64,000 bases of DNA, from positions 28,138-92,137 of the forward strand of contig JAYSSR010000057.1 in the NCBI GenBank assembly GCA_043720395.1, read 5' to 3'. Positions within the stretch are counted from its first letter, which is position 1. The number at the start of each line of letters is the position of its first letter. This stretch comes from JANOYY01 sp043720395. Its GTDB lineage: Bacteria; Actinomycetota; Acidimicrobiia; Acidimicrobiales; JANYDT01. Under the pieces are notes generated by a model. It ran no database searches and was not told the origin of the DNA. It was given only the letters and a program-made list of their open reading frames with translations. The translations under genes and the position numbers were made by a program. Below are positions 36,574-48,404 of this stretch, in pieces.

Positions 36574-39549
36574 GTGTCGGTTCGTCGATCGAAGGGCAGA
36601 TCATGCGTGACGCTCGTCGTCGCGGTCGCTTGCGTGCTCGCGTTCGGTTCGACGATTGCCGTGTCCGGTGTCGCTTCGGCGGGCACTGATGGGGTTGCTG
36701 AGCCGGTCGCTTCGGCGGGCACTGATGGGGTTACTGAGCCGGTCGCTTCGGCGGGCACTGATGAGGTCCTTTCGGCCGGCAGGGATGCGGTCGATTTGGC
36801 GACCGCTTCGGCGGTCACGATCACGTCTCGCGGTACTGCCAGTTCGGCGACCTATAGGTCCGACTCGACGACGAATTTGACCCTGCCGGTGCCTTTCGGG
36901 GCGCAGCCCGGGGACGTTCTGATTGCGTCGCTCGGCTTCGGTTCGGCCGGTGCATCATCGCAGCCGACCCTCACCGTGCCGGTCGGTTGGACGCTGGCGT
37001 CGCGAACGAACGAGGGGGTCGTCGCTGCTTTGGCGGTCTACTCGCACGTCCTGGTCCCGGGTGAAACCAGCTACACCTGGAAGACCAGCTCGCCGGTTGG
37101 CGGCGTCGTGTTCGTGGCTGCCTATGGCGGGGTGAACTCGACCAGCCCGATCGACGTGTCGGCCGGTAGGACCTCCGGTGGAAGAACGACCTCGATCGCC
37201 ACCCCATCGGTGACCACCTCGGTGGCTGGTGACGTCCTCGTCTCGAGTTTCTTCGGCTACGTCGGCAGGAAGGCGAAGGGGTCGAGCTGGAGGCCGCCTA
37301 CGGGCATGACAGAAATTGGTGACGCCTCCGACGGCACCAATCGATCCGGCAGCCTCGACTTTGTAGGTCCAGTGACGGCCGGCGCGTCGGGCTCGAAGAC
37401 GGCCACGGCCTCGGTCACGCAGGATTATGCACTTGCGACCCTCACGGCATTGAGGCCGGCTGCTTCCACCGCGGACACGACACCGCCGGTGATCAGCGCC
37501 GTAGCGGCTGCTTCGATCAGTTCGACCGGTGCCACTGTTTCGTGGGCGACGGACGAGGCGTCCAATTCCCAGGTGGAGTTTGGGCTCACGACAACCTACG
37601 GGTCGAGCACGTCGCTCGACGGTTCAGCGACGCTCAGTCATTCCCAGGTGATCACCGGTCTCGCCGCCAACGCGACATATCACTACCGAGTCAGGAGCCG
37701 GGACGGCGCGGGCAATCTTGCGACCTCCACCGACTTCACCTTCCTTACCGCCTCCCTTCCCACCGGCCCGGTCCCACTGATCGTCGACACGGACATCTTC
37801 AGCGACGCGGACGACGCTGGCGCACTCGCCACGGCGTTCGCGCTCCAGATCAGGGGTGAAGCGCACGTCATCGCGATCGGCGTGAACACGAGGACAAGCA
37901 GGCCCGCGGTTGCGACCAATTCCTGGAAATGCGCTGCGGCCGTCGCCCAGTTCTATAACGCGGCCCTGACGCCGATCGGTACGGATATGCCGAACAACGG
38001 CACGGAGACGAACACGGCCGACTTCATCGGGCCGTGCTCGACCCTCGCCTCGCCGACGACTCCGATCCCAGACAGCGCGGTCCGTGTCTTCCGTCAGGCG
38101 CTGGTTGGGCAAGCCGACGGTAGCGTCGTCATCGCCGAGGCCGGCTACTCGGGGAACCTCGCCGCGTTGCTCAACTCCCCCGGAGACGGGATAAGCCCGC
38201 TGAACGGACGCGATCTTCTGGCCCGCAAGGTGAAGATGCTGGTGATCATGGCCGGCGGGTACCCAAGCCGAAGCGGTGAGAACAATCTGATCGGGAACCC
38301 CGCTGCGGCCCAGGATGTCGCCAACAACTGGCCGACGAAGATCGTCTGGTCGGGGTACGAGGTAGGCGACGCGATCCGCACGGGCAACACCATCTCTCGC
38401 ACGCACCCCGTCAACTCTCCCGTGCGCGTCTCGTACGAAGCATTTGTCGGACCCAACAACTGGATCTATTCGTACGACCTCACGGCCATCTATTACGCGG
38501 TGCGACCGACCGATCCGCTCCTCACCGAGGTCGGACCGGGAAAGAACACCGTCACCAACACCGGAGGAAACACCTTCACGCCGGGGTCCGGCAACCAGTA
38601 CTACCTAAATCTCTCGAACGCCACGGCGCTCGATGCATCCATCGAAGCGTTGCTGGGTACGTTGCCACCGAGTCAGCCCGGGGACACGACACCGCCGGTC
38701 ATTGGTGGAATTGCGGTCGGCTCGATTGGTCCGACAGGGGTCGTAGTGTCGTGGACGACGGATGAGGCTTCCAATTCCCAGGTTGAGTATGGCCTCACAG
38801 CATCGTACGGTTCGAGCACGACGCTCGATGTTTCAGCGACCCTCGCTCACTCCCAACCAATCACGGGTCTTGCCGCCTCCACGACGTATCGCTACCGGGT
38901 CAAGAGCAGAGATGTGGCCGGAAACCTCGCGACGTCCACGGACCTCAGCTTCCAAACCGCCGCCGCGAGCGGGACCGGTCTGAACGATACGTTCGACAGC
39001 AACACCATCGACCCGACGAAGTGGATTGCGACGCCGGGCGGATCGACGGTTACCGCAATCAACCAACAGCTTGAGATCACCCATGCTGCCGGTGCATGGA
39101 CGAAAGGGACGATCCAAAGTGTGACATCCTACGACCAGACGGGTAAGGCGATCCAGGTCCAGATGAAGCGCGCCGCCAACAACGGGATCGGCGGATCGAC
39201 ATTCGGAGAGACATCGATATTCCTTTGGGTCGACGCCACCCATTACGTGTCGTTCTTCGTAGCGAGCGGCACCCTTACAACCTGGGTCAACAGCGGCTCG
39301 GGCGAGGTGAATCTCACGCCGAACTGGCCGGCCTACAGCCCGACGAACATGCAATGGCTCCGGTTCCGCGAGTCGGCCGGGACCCTTTACTGGGAGTACG
39401 CGAGTGGTGCCACTTCGCCAGGAACCTGGACTGTGATCGCGTCCACGGCGGACCCGTTCGCGCTGAACGCCGTCACGCTGAAGATCGTCGCTGGCTCAAA
39501 CGTGAACGCGAACGACACCGCGATGTTCGACAACGTATCCACCGTCTGA
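36574..39549 (+). CDS. Secreted FN3 / nucleoside-hydrolase-like / FN3 / LamG-like protein
   Basis: About 991 aa from GTG 36574; an in-frame TTG at 36481 would add a non-signal-like extension. The signal segment is CVTLVVAVACVLAFGSTIAVSG. A 36-bp tandem repeat then encodes VASAGTDGVAEP units. Residues 85-295 form a beta-sandwich region. FN3-like modules (about 301-398 and 704-800) are near-duplicates, each starting DTTPPVI. Between them, residues 400-698 resemble an inosine-uridine nucleoside hydrolase: IVDTDIFSDADDAGALA, EAGYSGNLAALL, MAGGYPSRSGENN. The C-terminus (803-991) is LamG-like. It could bind or hydrolyse extracellular nucleosides or glycosides at the surface. It is divergent from the PRTase/HAD fusion. 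Confidence 0.8.
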   Translation: MSVRRSKGRSCVTLVVAVACVLAFGSTIAVSGVASAGTDGVAEPVASAGTDGVTEPVASAGTDEVLSAGRDAVDLATASAVTITSRGTASSATYRSDSTTNLTLPVPFGAQPGDVLIASLGFGSAGASSQPTLTVPVGWTLASRTNEGVVAALAVYSHVLVPGETSYTWKTSSPVGGVVFVAAYGGVNSTSPIDVSAGRTSGGRTTSIATPSVTTSVAGDVLVSSFFGYVGRKAKGSSWRPPTGMTEIGDASDGTNRSGSLDFVGPVTAGASGSKTATASVTQDYALATLTALRPAASTADTTPPVISAVAAASISSTGATVSWATDEASNSQVEFGLTTTYGSSTSLDGSATLSHSQVITGLAANATYHYRVRSRDGAGNLATSTDFTFLTASLPTGPVPLIVDTDIFSDADDAGALATAFALQIRGEAHVIAIGVNTRTSRPAVATNSWKCAAAVAQFYNAALTPIGTDMPNNGTETNTADFIGPCSTLASPTTPIPDSAVRVFRQALVGQADGSVVIAEAGYSGNLAALLNSPGDGISPLNGRDLLARKVKMLVIMAGGYPSRSGENNLIGNPAAAQDVANNWPTKIVWSGYEVGDAIRTGNTISRTHPVNSPVRVSYEAFVGPNNWIYSYDLTAIYYAVRPTDPLLTEVGPGKNTVTNTGGNTFTPGSGNQYYLNLSNATALDASIEALLGTLPPSQPGDTTPPVIGGIAVGSIGPTGVVVSWTTDEASNSQVEYGLTASYGSSTTLDVSATLAHSQPITGLAASTTYRYRVKSRDVAGNLATSTDLSFQTAAASGTGLNDTFDSNTIDPTKWIATPGGSTVTAINQQLEITHAAGAWTKGTIQSVTSYDQTGKAIQVQMKRAANNGIGGSTFGETSIFLWVDATHYVSFFVASGTLTTWVNSGSGEVNLTPNWPAYSPTNMQWLRFRESAGTLYWEYASGATSPGTWTVIASTADPFALNAVTLKIVAGSNVNANDTAMFDNVSTV
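36670..36768 (+). repeat. 36-bp tandem repeat, about 2.7 copies
   Basis: Units begin GTCGCTTCGGCGGGCACTGA at 36670, 36706 and 36742; the third is partial. Units one and two differ by one base (gttGct versus gttAct). It encodes VASAGTDGV(A/T)EP just after the signal peptide, probably a flexible linker. Confidence 0.9.
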
Positions 39550-39615
39550 CCCCCGCGCTGCACGGGGCAGTCGCGTGATCCCACAGTCGGCGCGCGCGCG
39601 GCGTACGGTTGCAGC

Positions 39616-40365
39616 GTGCGACACGGAGCGTCCCAATTCCAACGTATCTTCCCCCTCCGGCAGGTCGCTCGGCCGTCGCTTCGGGTCTCGGCGCTGGTGG
39701 CGTCCTGCGTGGCTCTGGGCGTCTGCGGTATGGGTGCCCGGCCGGTGGGTGCCGGCGTCAACGCCGCGGGGACGACGCCATCGGTACCTGCGCCTGCACC
39801 GGCCGTGTTCGCTCCTGCCCCGACGGTGCCGCCGACCACGGCGGCGAAAGCGGTGGCAAAGTCGACACGGACGCCGACGGTCCGTCGGGCGACAACGACC
39901 CGAACGAAACGGAAAGCTACAACGAGTCGGAGGCGGGCTGCGTCCGATTCCGCCACTCCAACGACAACTCGGCCGAGGGAACTGCGGGTCACGATCAGCG
40001 GGGCCGGCCCTGTCGGTGTTGCCGTGCGAGACGAGCCTGACCGCACCGCCGTTCTCGTTCGCCGTATCGCCGAGGGCACGACGGTTGGCGTGCGATGCCA
40101 GGTTCTTGGGGGCAGTGTTGCCGACGTCGCACTCGGCCGCACCAGTGCACTATGGGACCAGCTCACAAGTGGTGGGTACGTGTCGAACGTATACACCAGC
40201 GCGTATCGCGCCGGGGAGGTGGTGGCCGGCGAGTCGGGTGTCGCGTCGTGTTCCAGGTCTTCGGCTGCTTCACCGGGCTCGGCATCGGGCGCGGGAGGTG
40301 TCACAACCACGACGCTCGGCAGCGGGAAAGTTGGGGCTCGAACCATCGTGACGTCGGTCGGCTGA
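39616..40365 (+). CDS. Secreted SH3-like domain protein
   Basis: A 249-aa protein from GTG 39616. The hydrophobic segment SALVASCVALGVCGMGARPVGAG is a signal peptide. A Pro/Thr/Ala-rich, then basic linker follows (APAPTVPPTTAAK, TRTKRKATTSRRRAAS). The C-terminal part (about 118-205) resembles a bacterial SH3 module: VAVRDEPDRTAVLVRRIAEGTTVGVRCQVLGG, then WDQLTSGGYVSNVYTSAY. Such modules commonly bind peptidoglycan. The protein may be wall-associated. It follows the FN3 protein by 66 bp on the same strand and may be cotranscribed. Confidence 0.75.
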   Translation: MRHGASQFQRIFPLRQVARPSLRVSALVASCVALGVCGMGARPVGAGVNAAGTTPSVPAPAPAVFAPAPTVPPTTAAKAVAKSTRTPTVRRATTTRTKRKATTSRRRAASDSATPTTTRPRELRVTISGAGPVGVAVRDEPDRTAVLVRRIAEGTTVGVRCQVLGGSVADVALGRTSALWDQLTSGGYVSNVYTSAYRAGEVVAGESGVASCSRSSAASPGSASGAGGVTTTTLGSGKVGARTIVTSVG

Positions 40366-40454
40366 GCCCAGATTGGCAAATTCGTCGTCCCCGAAGAGGC
40401 CACCGGGCGGCGTTCGAAGCGAAGCGGCGACGGGCCCGCTCGAACTGGAAGATG

Positions 40455-40527
40455 TGGAGCTTAGGGGATTCGAACCCCTGGCCTCTTCCATGCCATGGAA
40501 GCGCTCTACCAACTGAGCTAAAGCCCC
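40455..40527 (-). tRNA. tRNA-Ala (anticodon GGC)
   Basis: The 73-nt cloverleaf reads GGGGCTT at the 5' end of the minus strand. It has D arm GCTC..GAGC, anticodon stem CTTCC/GGAAG with loop ATGGCAT (anticodon GGC), and T arm AGGGG TTCGAAT CCCCT. The acceptor pairs with AAGCTCC plus discriminator A. The G3:U70 wobble pair, the identity element for alanine, is present. CCA is not encoded. Confidence 0.97.
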
Positions 40528-40671
40528 GACGATGATGCAATGACTTGCTCCGGATCGGGCCCGGATGTGACGTTCGGCTACTCGCTCGAATGCGCAGGAG
40601 ACCGTAGCATGCGAGCGAACGGTCCAGGTGCGAAAGCCGCATCGGAGACGGCCGTTCGAACGGAGCAAACC

Positions 40672-41106
40672 ATGGCCCGCAATCGCAGTGATGCGTACCT
40701 TCAGATGCTTGCACAGGTGCCACTCTTCGCACCCTGTAGCAAGAAAGAGCTGAAGGAGCTGTCGCAGCTGTGTGAGCAGGTCGACGTTCCGGCCGGCAAG
40801 GTCGTGTGCAAACAGGGATCCGTCGGCTACGAGTGTTTCGTACTGATCACGGGGACGGCCGACGTCGAGGTCGATGGCAAGGTTCTCGCCCACCTCGGCG
40901 AGGGGGGCTACTTCGGGGAGCTGGCTCTGCTCGACAAGCGTCCTCGGTCGGCAACCGTTACGGCCACGAGCGAGTGTCACATGCTCGTGCTCGGGCCGCG
41001 TCAATTCGCGACGGCGCTCGATGACATTCCCGGCCTCGCGCACCGACTGTTGTCGGGCATGGCGACTCGTCTCCGCGAGGCCAACGCCCGCATCGGCTCG
41101 CTGTAG
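40672..41106 (+). CDS. Cyclic-nucleotide-binding domain protein (Crp-like, no DNA-binding domain)
   Basis: About 144 aa from ATG 40672, with GGAG upstream; longer in-frame starts overlap the tRNA region side. It consists of one cNMP-binding beta-roll: LAQVPLFAPCSKKELKELSQLC, VCKQGSVGYECFVLITGTADVEVDG, and the phosphate-binding cassette FGELALLDKRPRSATV. There is no helix-turn-helix. It may sense cAMP or be a degenerate scaffold. It converges on map with a 17-bp gap. Confidence 0.88.
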   Translation: MARNRSDAYLQMLAQVPLFAPCSKKELKELSQLCEQVDVPAGKVVCKQGSVGYECFVLITGTADVEVDGKVLAHLGEGGYFGELALLDKRPRSATVTATSECHMLVLGPRQFATALDDIPGLAHRLLSGMATRLREANARIGSL

Positions 41107-41123
41107 GCCAGAAGCCAGGCTGG

Positions 41124-42077
41124 CTACTTCGTCAGGACTTCCACGCCGGTCTCGGTCACGACCACCATGTGCTCCCACTGCGCCGTGCGTGCGAGGTCCT
41201 TGGTCACTGCGGTCCAGCCGTCGTTCCACACGTCGTAGTCGTACTTGCCCGACATCGTGATCATCGGCTCGATCGTGAACGTCATGCCCGGGAGCATGAT
41301 CGTCTTCGCTCCGCGGTCGTAATAATGCGGCACGTTCGGTGGCATGTGGAACACCTCGCCGATGCCGTGACCCACGAACGAATGGACCACGCCGTAGCCG
41401 AACTTCTTCGCGTGGGTCTCGATAGCGCGTCCGATCTCGTTGATCGGTGCGCCGGGCCGAACTGCCGCAACGCCGAGGTCGAGGCATTCCTTCGTGACGC
41501 GCACGAGCTGGCGTGACGATTCGTCGACGTTGCCCACCTCGAACATCACGGAGTGATCGCCGTGGACGCCGTCGAGGAAGATCGTCACGTCGATGTTGAG
41601 GATGTCCCCGTCGGCTAGAGGCCGGTCGTCGGGGATGCCGTGGCAGATCACCTCGTTGACGCTGGTGCACACGCTCTTCAGGTATCCGCCGTAGCCGACC
41701 GTCGAGGGATAGCCTCCGAGATCGATGTAAGCCTGGTGGGCAACGGCGTCGATGGCGTCGGTCGTTGCGCCCACCACCACGTGCGGCCGAATGATGTCGA
41801 TCACCTGAACTGCGGCGTGCCCTGCACGGCGCATCCGGTCGATCATCTCGGGTGGCTTGACCATCGAGACGCTGGTGCGTTTCGGCGTCCCGCCGTTGCT
41901 CACGTAATCGGGGCGGCGTATGTCTGCCGGCACCGTCAGGACGTCGGTCACCCGACCCTTGCGGACAGACGGATTGCGCGGCGCTTTCGCCGTGGCCGGG
42001 TCCTTATGGCAGCGCTTGAATTTCTTGCCGCTCCCGCACCAGCAGGGATCATTCGACTTGATGGTGCTGACGTCCAT
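41124..42077 (-). CDS. map: Methionine aminopeptidase, type I, with SEC-C zinc motif
   Basis: A 317-aa protein that removes the initiator Met from nascent proteins. The N-terminal SEC-C motif NDPCWCGSGKKFKRCH (about residues 9-24) binds zinc and may contact the ribosome, as in actinobacterial MetAP long forms. The catalytic domain holds the metal ligands in DILNIDVT, GDHSVMF, VGHGIGEVFHMPPNVPHY, TIEPM and WEHMVVVTE. It is divergent from leuS. Confidence 0.95.
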   Translation of the reverse strand: MDVSTIKSNDPCWCGSGKKFKRCHKDPATAKAPRNPSVRKGRVTDVLTVPADIRRPDYVSNGGTPKRTSVSMVKPPEMIDRMRRAGHAAVQVIDIIRPHVVVGATTDAIDAVAHQAYIDLGGYPSTVGYGGYLKSVCTSVNEVICHGIPDDRPLADGDILNIDVTIFLDGVHGDHSVMFEVGNVDESSRQLVRVTKECLDLGVAAVRPGAPINEIGRAIETHAKKFGYGVVHSFVGHGIGEVFHMPPNVPHYYDRGAKTIMLPGMTFTIEPMITMSGKYDYDVWNDGWTAVTKDLARTAQWEHMVVVTETGVEVLTK

Positions 42078-42392
42078 GGCGCTGTCAACGATATGCGCCT
42101 TAATGGCCTAGCTGGCGCAGCATCGTTCGTATCTCGGTCCCGACAGCCGCGCGACGTGTCGGACTCGACCCTGGCTCGAGCAGCGGTTGAGTGCGTTCCG
42201 CGCAGCCGAGTGCCGTTCGCGCGTAGCGCGCGAGCCGCGCTCGGCGGCGCGAACGGCATTCGATTCTGGCGGTCGGGTTCCGTTGCTTGGGCCTCAGCCG
42301 CGCGGCATTTGTACGTCGTGGATCTGAAAGCGACCGACAGCCCCGACGAATGCGGCATGGCGGTCCGGATGGCCCCGGTAGCGTTGTCTCCC
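42078..42392. other. map-leuS divergent region with hairpin
   Basis: A 315-bp gap without a credible gene. A perfect 12-bp inverted repeat lies at 42211-42222 and 42247-42258 (TGCCGTTCGCGC and its complement) with a GC-rich loop. No T-box consensus is present. It should carry both promoters and the leuS leader. Confidence 0.5.
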
Positions 42393-45296
<2,904 letters not shown>

Positions 45297-45428
45297 GTCC
45301 CGTCAATGTCGCCCACTATGGAACGTGGATTCGTTCCCACCACCCAGAATTGCGGTTGGTGGGCGAGATTGCCCATGCTCGGTTGGCGTCCGCCGAGTGA
45401 GTGTCACGTTTCGGTAAAGTCCTCCCTC

Positions 45429-46235
45429 ATGTTCTCCCCCCGTCTGCTTCGCCGCGCCACGTGTGTCCTGGTTCTGCCCGCCGCTGTGTTGCTCACCGCT
45501 TGCTCAAGCGACAAGGTCGCGACGCCCGAAACCATCATCGTGGCCGACACCACGCTGGCGTCGGCGGTAACCACGGCACCGGTAACAACTTCGGTGTCGG
45601 GCACCGAAACCACGGTGCCCTCAACCGAGGTTGCGACGTCGACGGTCGCACCGTCGACCACAGAACCACCCGCGCCCGCAGTCGCTACGACATGCCCGGC
45701 CGCCGACGGGTCGTCCCCGAAGAAGAAGTCCTTCGCCGGCGAGCCGCCGACGTGCATCGACGCGGCGAAGAAGTACACGGTCACCATGGAGACCACGAAG
45801 GGCACGATGACGTTCGTGCTCGACCCGAAGCGTGCCCCGAAAGCGGTAAACAGCTTCGTGACCCTCGCTCGCTATCACTACTTCGACGGGATCATCTTTC
45901 ACCGCATCATCAAGGATTTCGTGATCCAGGGTGGCGACCCTGCCGGTACGGGGATGGGCGGCCCCGGATACCAGTTCGCCGACGAACTGCCGGATCAGGG
46001 CGAGTACAAGGTCGGTTCGCTCGCGATGGCGAACTCCGGAGCGAACACGAACGGCAGTCAGTTCTTCATCATCACCGGTGCCCAGGGCGTCGGCCTTCCC
46101 CCGCTGTACTCATTGTTCGGTCAAATCACGAGCGGTGACGATGTCATGAAGACGCTCAATGAGGTAAAGACCGCCGAGGGCGATCGCCCCGTGGAGGAAG
46201 TCTCGATGACCAAGGTCACCATCACCGAGGCGTAG
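45429..46235 (+). CDS. Lipoprotein cyclophilin-type peptidyl-prolyl isomerase
   Basis: About 268 aa from ATG 45429. The signal peptide ends LLTAC (Cys25). A Thr/Ser/Pro-rich linker spans about residues 40-90. The cyclophilin domain (about 115-268) contains MTFVLDPKRAPKAVNSFVTLAR, YFDGIIFHRIIKDFVIQGGDP, GYQFADEL, LAMANSGANTNGSQFFI and LFGQITSGDDVMKTL, including the catalytic Arg in FHRI. It probably assists folding of exported proteins outside the membrane. It is convergent with the F420 oxidoreductase gene across a terminator-like hairpin. Confidence 0.92.
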   Translation: MFSPRLLRRATCVLVLPAAVLLTACSSDKVATPETIIVADTTLASAVTTAPVTTSVSGTETTVPSTEVATSTVAPSTTEPPAPAVATTCPAADGSSPKKKSFAGEPPTCIDAAKKYTVTMETTKGTMTFVLDPKRAPKAVNSFVTLARYHYFDGIIFHRIIKDFVIQGGDPAGTGMGGPGYQFADELPDQGEYKVGSLAMANSGANTNGSQFFIITGAQGVGLPPLYSLFGQITSGDDVMKTLNEVKTAEGDRPVEEVSMTKVTITEA

Positions 46236-46251
46236 CGGTTCACGGCGGACT

Positions 46252-46288
46252 CGGTCGATTTGTTGCGCTCAGCACAACAACGCGACCG
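46252..46288. terminator. Bidirectional terminator-like hairpin
   Basis: Arms CGGTCG..TTGTTG and CAACAA..CGACCG (46252-46265 and 46275-46288) with small internal bulges and a 9-nt loop. It lies in the 71-bp gap between two convergent genes. Confidence 0.5.
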
Positions 46289-46306
46289 GCATGGTCTGGC
46301 TCGACG

Positions 46307-47317
46307 TCAGCCCTTCATGATGTCCGCAACTATGGGCTTCCACAGCTCCGGTGAGGTCTTGTAGGGCGCATAGAAGCTGACCCGATCGGCGATTCCGCCG
46401 AACCGTGCTCGTAGTCCCGCTGCGATGTGGTCGGGCTCGGAGACGACGGCGAATGCCTCGAGCACCTCGTCGTCGAGCCGTTCGCCCATCTCGACCCATT
46501 TTCCCTGCTTGGAGAGGCCGTTGAGCTCGTCCTGCAGGTCGCCCCAGCCGTGCAATTCCAGGACGCCACGGTAAGCGGGGGTCGAGCCGTAGAACGCGAT
46601 CTGCTGTTTCGTGCCGACCTTCGCGGCGGCGACCTCGGCGTCGTCGCGTCCGGAGACGACGAAGGCGGGCAGGCTGATCTGGAAGTCGTTGCGGGCCCGA
46701 CCCGACTTGGACATGCCGCGTTCGAGTGCGGGCAGCGTCCGCTCCTTCAGATACCGCTCGGTGGTGAAGGCGTGCGCAAGGAAGCCGTCGCAGGTCTCGC
46801 CCGCGACCTCGGTCATCAGCTCACCGACGCCTGCGAGGAATACCTTCGGCGTACCGTGTGGATTCGGGCCCGGATGAAAGAACGGACTCATCAGCGTGTG
46901 CTTGTAGAAGTCGCCGCGGAAGTCAAGCTTCGTGCGGTCGTTCCAGCACGCCCAGATCGACCGCATCGCCATGATGTATTCGCGCATACGAGGTGCAGGA
47001 TGCGACCACGGCATGGAGAAACGCTTCTCGATGTGAGGCTTGATCTGGCTGCCGAGTCCGAGGATGAAGCGTCCGCCCGAGATCGCTTGGAGGTCGTTGG
47101 CCTGGACCGCTGTCGTCATGGGGCTGCGGGCGAACGCAACGGCGATGTTCGTCCCGATCTGCACTCGCTCGGTTGCTTGGGCAGCCATCAGGCATTGGAA
47201 GAACGGGTCGTGGTTCGTCTCGGCGGACCACACACCCGCGTACCCCTCCTGCTCGGCGATGCGGGCGTCCGCGCCCGCCTGCGTCCAATCGGCACCGGTT
47301 CCACCATCAACAAGCAT
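46307..47317 (-). CDS. LLM-class F420-dependent oxidoreductase
   Basis: About 336 aa from ATG 47317; upstream in-frame sequence is repeat-derived. Family segments are GTGADWTQAGADARIAEQEG, GVWSAETNHDPFFQCLMAA, VQIGTNIAVAFARSPMTTA, ISGGRFILGLGSQIKPHIEKR, WACWNDRTKLDFRGDFYKHT and KVFLAGVGELMTEVAGETCDG. This resembles the mycobacterial MSMEG_2256-type subfamily. The substrate is unknown. A pair of 54-bp repeats lies directly upstream. Confidence 0.88.
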   Translation of the reverse strand: MLVDGGTGADWTQAGADARIAEQEGYAGVWSAETNHDPFFQCLMAAQATERVQIGTNIAVAFARSPMTTAVQANDLQAISGGRFILGLGSQIKPHIEKRFSMPWSHPAPRMREYIMAMRSIWACWNDRTKLDFRGDFYKHTLMSPFFHPGPNPHGTPKVFLAGVGELMTEVAGETCDGFLAHAFTTERYLKERTLPALERGMSKSGRARNDFQISLPAFVVSGRDDAEVAAAKVGTKQQIAFYGSTPAYRGVLELHGWGDLQDELNGLSKQGKWVEMGERLDDEVLEAFAVVSEPDHIAAGLRARFGGIADRVSFYAPYKTSPELWKPIVADIMKG

Positions 47318-47357
47318 GCGTCGGACGGTAGCGGTCCTGCGTTGGTCGGGGCCAACT

Positions 47358-47411
47358 CGGACGTTGGGACACATCGCGTCGTTGAGCGAGGTGATTCGTC
47401 CAAACATCGCG
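47358..47411. repeat. 54-bp palindromic repeat, copy 1
   Basis: Begins CGGACGTTGGGACACATCGC and ends CATCGCG; 50 of 54 bases match copy 2. The inverted arms are imperfect here (GACGTTGGGAC against GTCCAAACATC). Confidence 0.85.
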
Positions 47412-47439
47412 GTGAAATGGTGACGCGGGCGTAGCCACC

Positions 47440-47493
47440 CGGACGTTGGGACACATCGCGTCGATGGGCGAGGTGATTCGTCCCAACGTCGCG
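47440..47493. repeat. 54-bp palindromic repeat, copy 2
   Basis: Tandem partner of the element at 47358, offset 82 bp. Its ends form a perfect 11-bp inverted repeat, GACGTTGGGAC with GTCCCAACGTC. It lies in the 199-bp spacer between two minus-strand genes. Confidence 0.85.
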
Positions 47494-47516
47494 AACGCAC
47501 CCAACCGGCGACCGGC

Positions 47517-48404
47517 TTATTGCTCCCTGAGGTACTTCTCCAGCTCGGCGGCGAGCTCGTCACCGGTCGGGAGGTTGGCCTCGTCGGCGAGCGACACGGT
47601 GCTGGTGCGCTGCGACGCCTCAGCGTCGAATTGTGCTTCGAGGCTACGGACCATCTCGATGTGCTCCGGATTGTTCGAGATGAGCTGCTCGATCTGCTGC
47701 AAGGCTATGCGTGAGCGTGCATAAAGATCCGAGGTGTCGATCACGAGACCCGTGAGCTTGGCAAGCGAGTCGAGAATGGCTGCCGACGCTCCCGGGAACG
47801 GCATCGTGGCCGCGTAATGCGGCACCCGTGCCCATACGCCGACGGCCGGCTTGCCCGCGTCGGCGAAGGCCCGCTCGATTGCTGCTTGCGCACCTGCGGG
47901 GATCTCGAAGGATGCTTCCGTGAAGCCGATCCGCTCCGCTAGTTCCGTGGTTGTCGCGGTGGATGCGGTCGTCAAGGGACGGGTGTGAGGTGACGGTGCC
48001 GGAAACGCGCCGAACAGCACGCACAGACGCACGTTCAGCTTGTCCACGATTTCCATAAGCGCGCGTGTGAATCCGTTCCACCGGAAGTCGGGCTCGGGGC
48101 CCGTCATTACGAGGATGTCCTGGCCGAGGTTGTCGCGGCCGTGGCGGATCTGCAGACGCGGCCAGCGCAGCGATTCGTTGACGCCGTTCACGAGTCGCAT
48201 CACCGGTCGACGCGCTCGCTGGTCGAGCAACTCGTCGGTGTCGAACGCGACGAGACGTTCGGTGCGGATCTGCGCCTTGAGATGCCCGACTGCGGCCGCG
48301 GCACCGTAGCCAGCGTCGATCCAGCCCTCCAGGCACACGACCAGCACCGGGTCGCGCATCCCTTCGGGAATGGGGTTCTCGAACACGTACAGCGGCAGGT
48401 TCAT
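47517..48404 (-). CDS. PAC2-family protein (proteasome assembly chaperone-like)
   Basis: About 295 aa from ATG 48404, overlapping the APH gene stop by 4 nt. PAC2-family segments are VLVVCLEGWIDAGYGAAAAVGHL, VAFDTDELLDQRARRP, DILVMTGPEPDFRWNGFTRALM, VGVWARVPHYAATMPFPGASAAIL and YARSRIALQQIEQLI. Actinobacteria commonly encode such proteins; roles in proteasome or other assembly are suspected but not proven. Cotranscribed with the APH-type kinase upstream. Confidence 0.9.
   Translation of the reverse strand: MNLPLYVFENPIPEGMRDPVLVVCLEGWIDAGYGAAAAVGHLKAQIRTERLVAFDTDELLDQRARRPVMRLVNGVNESLRWPRLQIRHGRDNLGQDILVMTGPEPDFRWNGFTRALMEIVDKLNVRLCVLFGAFPAPSPHTRPLTTASTATTTELAERIGFTEASFEIPAGAQAAIERAFADAGKPAVGVWARVPHYAATMPFPGASAAILDSLAKLTGLVIDTSDLYARSRIALQQIEQLISNNPEHIEMVRSLEAQFDAEASQRTSTVSLADEANLPTGDELAAELEKYLREQ

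Noticed and set aside
39387..40403. 338-aa minus-strand frame over the SH3-like gene
   Set aside because: Thr/Arg-rich noise; the plus strand has a signal peptide and an SH3-like domain.
42078..42392. T-box leader for leuS
   Set aside because: No T-box consensus or specifier-loop layout could be found.
41640..42392. Extended leuS N-terminus from 41640
   Set aside because: The extension runs antisense through map and lacks conserved LeuRS sequence; ATG 42393 is preferred.
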